Of a stretch of DNA of 8,289 nt, positions 1-4,761 are shown in pieces. Below the pieces are notes generated by a model that searched no databases, had not been told where the DNA came from, and saw nothing but the letters and a program-made list of their open reading frames with translations. A program made the position numbers and the translations under genes. Each line of letters opens with the position of its first letter. Positions within the stretch are counted from its first letter, which is position 1. The stretch comes from Candidatus Staskawiczbacteria bacterium (GTDB taxonomy: Bacteria > Patescibacteriota > Minisyncoccia > Minisyncoccales > Staskawiczbacteraceae), in assembly GCA_026395195.1 (NCBI GenBank), contig JAPLZD010000074.1, positions 1 through 8,289 of the forward strand. The letters are read 5' to 3'.

Positions 1-270
1 ATTTACTCTTCTTTCAATCACATCGCGAAGCCCGGACATTGCCGCTGATTTATCTTGGGTCTGGCTCAAATCTGCCTGGTAAACCAAACTTACTCCGCCT
101 TGCAAATCAAGTCCTAAAATAAATGGCTTTTCCGGAAAATGCGGAAGGGTCCAAGATAATTTATTATTTAAAAAATCAACTGACTTGTTAAAATAAGCTG
201 GGTATGAAAAAATCCCGGCCAAAACAGCCAAGATTAGCACGCCAATAAAGATATAATATTTCTGCTGCAT
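1..270 (-). CDS. secD: Protein translocase subunit SecD, N-terminal part (runs off left edge)
   Basis: Reading from ATG at 270 gives 90 uninterrupted codons to the window edge, with no stop, so only the N-terminus is visible. Residues about 5-24 form a hydrophobic first membrane segment. The motif GLDLQGG (residues 53-59) is the SecD signature that follows TM1, usually GLDLRGG or GLDLQGG, and the fragment ends in IERRVN, also typical of SecD. In known biology SecD works with SecF in the inner membrane, using proton motive force to help complete export driven by SecYEG and SecA. The first periplasmic P1 domain and the remaining membrane segments lie outside the window. The start is the only ATG that places TM1 at the N-terminus. 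There is no clear Shine-Dalgarno. A promoter 27 bases upstream and a terminator before that make this the first gene of its transcript. Whether secF follows cannot be seen. Confidence 0.93.
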   Translation of the reverse strand, partial: MQQKYYIFIGVLILAVLAGIFSYPAYFNKSVDFLNNKLSWTLPHFPEKPFILGLDLQGGVSLVYQADLSQTQDKSAAMSGLRDVIERRVN

Positions 271-296
271 ATTTTTAAATTGAAAGTAATAGAATT

Positions 297-324
297 ATTA
301 TATCCCTTTTTTGTAAATAGTCAA
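297..324 (-). promoter_or_regulatory. Promoter of secD
   Basis: On the minus strand a TTGACT -35 box (324-319) is followed after 16 bases by a perfect TATAAT -10 box (302-297). Transcription should start near 290, giving a leader of about 20 bases without an obvious Shine-Dalgarno. It sits just downstream of the terminator at 344-365, so the two together mark the transcript boundary. This is the best match to a sigma-70 consensus in the window. Confidence 0.75.
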
Positions 325-343
325 TATTTCCCGGTTTAACGAA

Positions 344-365
344 AAAACCGCCCGCGGGCGGTTTT
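344..365 (-). terminator. Rho-independent terminator closing the four-gene operon
   Basis: This is a perfect 22-base palindrome, AAAA-CCGCCCGCGGGCGG-TTTT. On the minus strand the stem is followed by an unbroken run of six T (347-342). The uninterrupted palindrome probably folds with CGCG as the loop. It lies 9 bases after the stop codon of the zinc-finger gene and before the secD promoter. On the plus strand the T run is only four long, so it should work mainly for minus-strand transcripts. Confidence 0.85.
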
Positions 366-374
366 GGCTTATCT

Positions 375-608
375 CTAATTGAGTTCTATTTTTAGGGCTT
401 GCTTGCAAACAGAACAGTAATATATATGATGTTTTTCTTTTCCATTTTCAAAAGCCTTGGCAATAAAACTAATTTTTTTGCTAAAACATTGCGGGCACTT
501 TTTTTCGCTGATGCTTGGTATTTGCCCGTGCTGATTTTCAATATGATGTGATAAGTCCACTCCGTTTAAAAAATGTTTATCGCATTTATCGCATTTATAA
601 GATATCAT
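375..608 (-). CDS. Small double zinc-finger protein: classical C2H2 finger plus zinc ribbon
   Basis: A 77-residue protein of unknown function, not recognised as a named family. Residues 4-27 match the classical eukaryotic C2H2 pattern exactly: Y4, C6-x2-C9, F13, L19, H22-x4-H27, with 12 residues between the second Cys and the first His. Residues 38-68 form a second zinc site, C38-x2-C41 and C65-x2-C68, typical of a zinc ribbon. There is no signal peptide or membrane segment, so it is probably cytoplasmic and binds DNA, RNA or protein. Its ATG overlaps the TGA of the metallophosphoesterase gene by four bases (ATGA), which implies translational coupling as the last cistron of a four-gene operon. 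The terminator follows at once. The spacing differs from the bacterial Ros/MucR finger, which has about nine residues between Cys and His. The zinc-binding call is sound; the role is unknown. Confidence 0.8.
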   Translation of the reverse strand: MISYKCDKCDKHFLNGVDLSHHIENQHGQIPSISEKKCPQCFSKKISFIAKAFENGKEKHHIYYCSVCKQALKIELN

Positions 609-1075
609 AATTTTTCTAATAATTTTAATTCAAGATTCCCGCTACTTGTATCATAAACCGCAAAAGTTGGTTTGTAAAATTGGCCGGCCAGCTCACCCGG
701 ATTTATCATGTGGGTTTCGCCACGCCCAGAGGGCACCCGTTCGTCCCAAGCCCGGTGCGTATGGCCGTAAAAAACCATATCATATTTTCCCGACTGCGCC
801 ATTTTTTTTGCAATATCCGGAAAATGCACGAATCCAATTTTTTTAGAATTAAATTCCACTTCCAAACTTTCTGGCAAGTCCAAATCCCAGTCTGCGTTTC
901 CTTTTACAAATTTGATATCATTTCCAAATAATTTTTTTGCGTCGTCAATTATTTCCTGGCTTGAAATATCTCCGCAATGCAAAATCAGCTGAATATTTTC
1001 ATTTTTTATCCACTCAATGGCTTTTTGAAAATTTGCCCAATTATTATGCGTATCCGAAACAATTGCAATTTTCAT
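605..1075 (-). CDS. Metallophosphoesterase, MJ0936/YfcE-like phosphodiesterase
   Basis: A 156-residue, single-domain calcineurin-like phosphoesterase. All metal-binding motifs are visible in order: D8-x-H10 (SDTH), G35-D36, G59-N60 followed by D62, H84 and G104-H105-T106-H107. Family members bind two metal ions, usually Mn or Ni, and hydrolyse phosphodiester model substrates; natural substrates are mostly unknown. Length is normal for the family, and there is no signal peptide, so it is cytoplasmic. Between GHTH and the conserved NPGE motif the loop carries VPSGRGETH and is about four residues longer than I recall for MJ0936; the DNA here is GC-rich. The gene starts one base after the HD hydrolase stop and overlaps the zinc-finger gene by four bases, so it is translated within one operon. 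Family assignment is firm; the substrate is not known. Confidence 0.88.
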   Translation of the reverse strand: MKIAIVSDTHNNWANFQKAIEWIKNENIQLILHCGDISSQEIIDDAKKLFGNDIKFVKGNADWDLDLPESLEVEFNSKKIGFVHFPDIAKKMAQSGKYDMVFYGHTHRAWDERVPSGRGETHMINPGELAGQFYKPTFAVYDTSSGNLELKLLEKL

Positions 1076-1076
1076 A

Positions 1077-1721
1077 TTAAATTTCGCCGTCTACTTCTTT
1101 ATTTAATCTTTCAAAAAATTTTTCCTGAAACTTGTGTCGTCCCTCAGCAATTCTTTTTCCTTCATTTGTTATTATTCTGTCTTTTATATGTCTCAACTTA
1201 ACCATATATTCTCTGTATGCCGTATCGTCTTGAGTATATTCAGCTGATTTATCTAAATTAACATTTTTATCATGCACCTTGGCACCCAAGTGCCCGGCAA
1301 AAGAAAAATTTCTTCCGGTACCTATAGCTCCTATAGAATCCAATTTGTCAGAATCGTATAACACTTTTGCCTCTATTGTTTCAGGAATTATATTATTTCT
1401 GTATCTATGAGCTTGTATGCAATGGCAAATATTTTTTATTTTTTCTTCTGGCAGATTATACTTTGATAAAATCTTTTTTGCCATTTCAGCTCCTTTTTGG
1501 GCGTGGTCGATTTTTCCATTAGATTCGTCCTGCTCCTTTCTGGCAATATCATGCAAAATTGCGGCCAAACCCAAAATTTCCAAATCGGCATTTTCCTTTT
1601 TGCCAATATGCATGGCTAAATTATAAACTCTTTCTGTGTGTTCCCATTCGTGGCAGGAATTAATTCCTGTAAGCATTTCTTTTGCTTCTTTTTTTATCTT
1701 ATCAAAAATTTCTTTTTCCAT
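1077..1721 (-). CDS. HD-domain phosphohydrolase, YpgQ/YedJ-like
   Basis: A 214-residue HD-superfamily metal-dependent hydrolase. The motifs are H24-E-W-E-H28-T-E-R-V, H57-D58 (LHDIAR), H73, H100 and H105, then D125 in the SDKLDSIGAIG stretch. This last motif and the C-terminal EYMVKLRHIKDRI followed by EGKRIAEGR are characteristic of the YpgQ/YedJ subgroup. B. subtilis YpgQ is reported to hydrolyse nucleoside triphosphates to monophosphate and pyrophosphate, so a nucleotide substrate is plausible here but unproven. The usual HD-x-x-H start of the family is HE-x-x-H here (H24, E25, H28). The ATG shares its A with the TAA of the GNAT-like gene upstream (TAATG), and an AGGA at 1735-1732 lies ten bases before the start, supporting re-initiation. 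It ends one base before the metallophosphoesterase, so two phosphohydrolases are co-translated. Confidence 0.87.
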   Translation of the reverse strand: MEKEIFDKIKKEAKEMLTGINSCHEWEHTERVYNLAMHIGKKENADLEILGLAAILHDIARKEQDESNGKIDHAQKGAEMAKKILSKYNLPEEKIKNICHCIQAHRYRNNIIPETIEAKVLYDSDKLDSIGAIGTGRNFSFAGHLGAKVHDKNVNLDKSAEYTQDDTAYREYMVKLRHIKDRIITNEGKRIAEGRHKFQEKFFERLNKEVDGEI

Positions 1722-2695
1722 TATAATTCTTTCCTAAATTCTCTTTCAGACAGAAAAACCAAATCTCCTTGCGCCGGTTTTAATTTTTTTTCAATTTTTG
1801 TTTGAATATTTTCTACTACTCCTATGTATCTTTGCCTCCCACCCTCAACTTTTTCTAACGAATAATCTTCTGGTTTTCCTCCATATTCAAAGGCAGCATA
1901 CTCTGGCGTAGAATATTCCGGCCTTGTATATTGAGCGTGAATTCCTTTTACTAGCTCCATATAGTCTCCTTTGCTTAGTGTATTATTTCCATCAACCATT
2001 TTAGCCATAAAATGGGCTGGCGCTCCCTTTGTTGATTCATCTTCCGGCGGAGCTTCGTACAACACTTCAAAAAGTTTTCCTTTTTTATCTTTTCCATAAA
2101 GCCTTTTCATGTCGGCATAACGGTTAAATGCTTTTTCCCTTTTTGCCTCGTCTTCATCGCCCAGCTCTGCTTCTCCCAAAATTGCTTTTGCTGGTTTTAA
2201 TTGGTCTTTGGCTTTTTGCAGAAATCCTTCCAAAGCAGCTGCACCTAGCTGTTTAGTGACAGATTTTCCCTTATAATCAGGATCATTCGCCACATACCAA
2301 ACAACCATAGAAAGTTCCGATTCGCCAAGCTTATTCTTTGACTCAACCATTTGCGAAGATAAAAGCGATACCATTTTTCCCTCTGCATCTCTTGCCTCGT
2401 AATAATCAACAATTTCGTGTTGCATGCCAATATCCATTTGCATTTCATCAACCATTTCTTCCCCCTCAAAAGCTTTTAAAAGAAATTTTTGCATTTCATC
2501 AACTTTAGCCCTTCTCTCTTCGGAATTTTTAAATTCAACTTTTGATATGTTAATTCCTTCTGGCGGCTCGCCTTCCGGAATCATTGCTTTTAAACTATCC
2601 CATGATTTTTCTAATTTTTCGCGCTCGTTTACAGGCAAAACCTCTAAGCGTTCCTGTAAATTAGCGGCCTCTGAGTGTAAATTCTTTTCTGCCAT
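1721..2695 (-). CDS. GNAT-like acyltransferase domain protein, first gene of operon
   Basis: A 324-residue soluble, charged protein that I do not recognise by name. Residues 131-150 (VVWYVANDPDYKGKSVTKQL), running into a helix to about 160, resemble GNAT motif A: a beta strand, then a pyrophosphate-binding loop, then a helix. The loop reads YKGKS, where GNAT enzymes usually have R/Q-x-x-G-x-G/A, so acetyl-CoA binding is likely but degenerate. Residues 1-90 are helical and acidic. The C-terminal half holds LYEAPPEDE with a downstream HFMAKM strand, in line with the back of a GNAT fold, and an odd tyrosine-rich stretch with PEY repeated (about 262-275). A -10 box lies 27 bases upstream, and no Shine-Dalgarno is visible. 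It leads the operon with the HD hydrolase, metallophosphoesterase and zinc-finger genes. The acyl acceptor cannot be predicted. Confidence 0.6.
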   Translation of the reverse strand: MAEKNLHSEAANLQERLEVLPVNEREKLEKSWDSLKAMIPEGEPPEGINISKVEFKNSEERRAKVDEMQKFLLKAFEGEEMVDEMQMDIGMQHEIVDYYEARDAEGKMVSLLSSQMVESKNKLGESELSMVVWYVANDPDYKGKSVTKQLGAAALEGFLQKAKDQLKPAKAILGEAELGDEDEAKREKAFNRYADMKRLYGKDKKGKLFEVLYEAPPEDESTKGAPAHFMAKMVDGNNTLSKGDYMELVKGIHAQYTRPEYSTPEYAAFEYGGKPEDYSLEKVEGGRQRYIGVVENIQTKIEKKLKPAQGDLVFLSEREFRKEL

Positions 2696-2721
2696 ATTTT
2701 TTTATTGATTAATATTTTATA

Positions 2722-2750
2722 ATTATATTCCTATAATAAAAAAGCGCAAA
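2722..2750 (-). promoter_or_regulatory. Probable promoter of the GNAT-HD-phosphoesterase-zinc-finger operon
   Basis: A TATAAT -10 box (2727-2722, minus strand) sits in the short AT-rich gap after the membrane-protein gene. The -35 is weak: TTTGCG (2750-2745) at 17 bases or TTGCGC at 16. The predicted leader is about 20 bases, A-rich and without a Shine-Dalgarno. No good terminator separates it from the membrane-protein gene upstream, so some read-through is possible. Confidence 0.45.
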
Positions 2751-2751
2751 C

Positions 2752-3288
2752 TCAGTGTACGGTTTCCCAGAAAACCTTGACTAAGGATACGCCGGTAAAA
2801 ACAACTGCCAACCAGGAAAGATTGCCTAAAAGCCAGCTGCCAAAGAATATTTTCCAGGCTCTGCAATCCATTTTCGGAAATTCATTGGCGCCTGTTCGTA
2901 TATAGGCTACGGTGGTAAACGGGTCAAACTTCAAAGATAGAAAAACAAAAGATGCAACCTGCCCCTTCTTTAATATCCAGGACATTGCACCAAATATTTT
3001 CCCCCTGCCTTTATATTCGCGCAGCTCTTTTAGAAGCTCAATCCCAAACCAATCTTTCTTAGTTAAGTTGTAGACAATTAATGTGGCGTAGCAAAATGCC
3101 AGAGAAAATAAGGCCATCATCACCCCGCCTTTTACCAAGCCGTACTTCCATACAACAAAGGGATACAGGGCATAGTCAAAGGCATTCGCCACGATCTCTT
3201 CAACGGCAATGCCAACTGCCAAAAAAAACGCCCTGCCCCTAAATTTTACACCTGCTCTTATGACAGACCGGAATATTTTGTTAAGCAT
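2752..3288 (-). CDS. Conserved-looking 178-residue integral membrane protein, function unknown
   Basis: Four hydrophobic segments are visible at about residues 20-47, 55-76, 111-130 and 146-174, with a positively charged start (R7, R11, K15, R17, R19) and a charged cytosolic-type loop at 77-108 (KKDWFGIELLKELREYKGRGK). The third hydrophobic region carries SLKFDPFTTVAYIRTGANEF and the fourth begins with RAWKIFFGSWLLGN. I recall similar unnamed proteins from Parcubacteria-like genomes but know of no function. The FDP-x-x-T-x-Y-x-R pattern inside a hydrophobic stretch suggests a functional polar site rather than a plain anchor. The start is set by a strong AGGAG seven bases before the ATG at 3288. 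The gene has its own putative promoter and palindrome upstream, so it looks independently regulated from the secA-CAP transcript. It ends in TGA. Confidence 0.75.
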   Translation of the reverse strand: MLNKIFRSVIRAGVKFRGRAFFLAVGIAVEEIVANAFDYALYPFVVWKYGLVKGGVMMALFSLAFCYATLIVYNLTKKDWFGIELLKELREYKGRGKIFGAMSWILKKGQVASFVFLSLKFDPFTTVAYIRTGANEFPKMDCRAWKIFFGSWLLGNLSWLAVVFTGVSLVKVFWETVH

Positions 3289-3295
3289 GCCTAAT

Positions 3296-3300
3296 CTCCT
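3296..3300 (-). promoter_or_regulatory. Strong Shine-Dalgarno of the membrane-protein gene
   Basis: AGGAG on the minus strand, seven bases before the ATG at 3288. It is the only canonical ribosome binding site in the window; most other starts have none and rely on overlap coupling or nearly leaderless messages. It fixes the start of the membrane protein. Confidence 0.8.
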
Positions 3301-3328
3301 GGAAAGAACTGCTTTATTGTCCCAAATT

Positions 3329-3358
3329 TTTATACCACATTTCTAGCAAATTTGCCAG
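3329..3358 (-). promoter_or_regulatory. Putative promoter of the membrane-protein gene
   Basis: On the minus strand TATAAA (3334-3329) could be the -10 and CTGGCA (3358-3353, 4 of 6 matches) the -35, with an 18-base spacer. A start near 3322 would leave a leader of about 33 bases that contains the AGGAG site. The -35 lies within the palindrome at 3343-3358. Confidence 0.4.
3343..3358. repeat. 16-base near-perfect palindrome over a putative -35 box
   Basis: CTAGCAAATTTGCCAG is an inverted repeat with one mismatched pair and a perfect 10-base core GCAAATTTGC. It starts just after the stop codon of the downstream CAP gene and is not followed by a T run on the minus strand, so it does not look like a terminator. 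Its position over the -35 and spacer of the next promoter suits an operator for a dimeric regulator. That role is inference. Confidence 0.35.
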
Positions 3359-3361
3359 CCT

Positions 3362-4237
3362 TTATTTTCCGGCGACGCAATTATTAAAACTATTCACCCG
3401 TTCGTTATATTGCACCACAAAATTTTTAGTTGTTTGAGCCAAGGAATTGTAATCTTGAACCAGCTGGTTGTAATCGTTAACCATTTGATTGTAGCCGGGC
3501 GAGCCGCGGCCGGAAGCTTCAAGCTGCTGTTTTTTTGCATCAAGCTGTGATGTTAAAAAGTCTAACTGTGTTTTATTTGAATCAATTTCGTTTTTGAAAG
3601 CTTCACTGGGGCGTTCGCAAAAAGATGAGGGCAAGCCAAATTCCTGCACGCCAATCCAGACTATTTGGCCTTTGTAAGTTCCCTTTACAACCGCCGCCCC
3701 AATTTCCGTGTAGCGATTATTTAAAATATTGGCTCTGTGTCCCGCGCTGTTCATCCAATCTTGCACCACTTCTTTTTCCGAGGAAAAATTTCCTAATATC
3801 AAATTTTCTCCCTCCATTATATAGTCATATCCATAACTCTGCGCCAACTCTCCGGGCCCCACGCCCGAGGGCGAAACGTGTTCGAAATATTGATTCAAAA
3901 ACAAATCAGCTGCTTTGGCTGAAGCGACTTCATTAAGCGTTTGGTTTTCTGTTAATGCCGGCAAATTCCCATTTTCCTGCCTTTGCAAATTGGTTTCAGA
4001 AATAATTTTGCTTTGCAATAAAACAACTTGATTTCCGAGGCCTCCAATATTTAACGGCGGCGGCAAAAAAATTTTCTTTTCTGCCTCTGATATTAAATTT
4101 TGTATATCTAGCTTTTTAAAATTTTGCACACTGGCGCTAAAACCCGCGAACAATCTTATTGCATCATCTTTAAAATAAATGCCGGCGCCAAACGCTGCAA
4201 TAATTAAAATCAAAATTATTATTGTTTTTATTCTCAT
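3362..4237 (-). CDS. Membrane-anchored or secreted CAP (SCP/PR1-like) protein with C-terminal coiled coil
   Basis: A 291-residue protein counted from the ATG at 4237. That start puts the hydrophobic segment (residues 5-22, after MRIK) at the N-terminus as a signal anchor; an upstream in-frame ATG at 4297 would overlap the previous gene by 34 bases and is unlikely. The CAP domain covers about residues 78-201. The CAP tetrad is present: H120 (FEHVSP), E144 (GENL), H167 (GHR-x-NIL) and E178 (TEIG). Residues 215-285 are Gln/Asn/Lys-rich heptad-like helix, probably a coiled coil, flanked by C207 and C287, which could form a disulfide outside the cell. The CAP domain is about 60% identical by hand count to the neighbouring CAP protein, so the pair is a tandem duplication. 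Bacterial YkwD-like CAP proteins have no settled function; surface or envelope roles are likely. It follows the other CAP gene by 26 bases. Confidence 0.85.
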   Translation of the reverse strand: MRIKTIIILILIIAAFGAGIYFKDDAIRLFAGFSASVQNFKKLDIQNLISEAEKKIFLPPPLNIGGLGNQVVLLQSKIISETNLQRQENGNLPALTENQTLNEVASAKAADLFLNQYFEHVSPSGVGPGELAQSYGYDYIMEGENLILGNFSSEKEVVQDWMNSAGHRANILNNRYTEIGAAVVKGTYKGQIVWIGVQEFGLPSSFCERPSEAFKNEIDSNKTQLDFLTSQLDAKKQQLEASGRGSPGYNQMVNDYNQLVQDYNSLAQTTKNFVVQYNERVNSFNNCVAGK

Positions 4238-4263
4238 AATTAATAAATTAATCGCCCATAAAC

Positions 4264-4761
4264 TCACTGCACGCCAAACTCCTGAACTGCCATCCAAACC
4301 GTCCTGCCTTCATATTTGCCTTTTATAACGGCCGCTCCCATTTCTGTAAATTTTTCATTTAAAATATTGTGCCTGTGCTCAGGGCTGTTCATCCAATCAT
4401 TTAATATCTGCTTTTCATCGTTAAAATTTCCTTCAAGCAAATTTTCTCCCACTTCAACATATTTGTATCCATAATCTCGGGCCAGATCCTCAAGGCCATA
4501 CCCGTCGGGAGAAACGTGGTCGAAATATTGCTTAGCAAACATATCTTTGGCTTTAGCCTCTGCCATTTGGTTTAATATTTCATTTTTAGTCAGAGAGGGC
4601 AAGCCATTTTTCACCCGCTGAACGTTGGTTTCGTAAATAATTCTGTCCTTATCAAAAACAGCCATATACCTTAAATACAGCGTCGGACTGAAAAAAATAA
4701 ATGCTGCAATTAAAATTATCAGCAACCCCAGCAATGTTGAAAACCCTTTTTTGCCTGTCAT
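4264..4761 (-). CDS. CAP (SCP/PR1-like) exported protein, translationally coupled to secA
   Basis: A 165-residue protein counted from the ATG at 4761, which shares its A with the secA TAA stop (TAATG). A longer in-frame start at 4848 would overlap secA by 88 bases and bury the signal segment 30 residues in, so it is rejected. Residues 6-24 (GFSTLLGLLIILIAAFIFF) form an N-terminal membrane segment after MTGKK. The KKGF start resembles a type IV prepilin signal, but the usual Glu at position 5 is missing (Leu). The CAP domain fills residues 40-163 with the tetrad H82, E106, H129 and E140. It ends right after the domain, without the coiled-coil tail of its paralogue. Placement directly behind secA suggests shared expression with the export motor that would carry it. 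No enzymatic function can be assigned. Confidence 0.85.
   Translation of the reverse strand: MTGKKGFSTLLGLLIILIAAFIFFSPTLYLRYMAVFDKDRIIYETNVQRVKNGLPSLTKNEILNQMAEAKAKDMFAKQYFDHVSPDGYGLEDLARDYGYKYVEVGENLLEGNFNDEKQILNDWMNSPEHRHNILNEKFTEMGAAVIKGKYEGRTVWMAVQEFGVQ

Noticed and set aside
646..1201. Plus-strand ORFs antisense to the metallophosphoesterase and HD genes
   Set aside because: No recognisable domains or start signals; they mirror well-supported minus-strand genes.
2735..2760. Terminator after the membrane-protein gene
   Set aside because: There is a T run (minus strand) but only GCGC before it and no stable stem.
719..3878. Similar GC-rich strings near 723-736 and 3859-3872 (CCACGCCC then GAGGGC) as copies of one repeat
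   Set aside because: In the CAP gene the string encodes the normal HVSP-x-G motif at unchanged length compared with its paralogue, so the match is probably chance.
4238..4297. Upstream ATG at 4297 for the downstream CAP gene
   Set aside because: It overlaps the preceding CAP gene by 34 bases and places the signal anchor 24 residues in; the ATG at 4237 gives a normal exported N-terminus.
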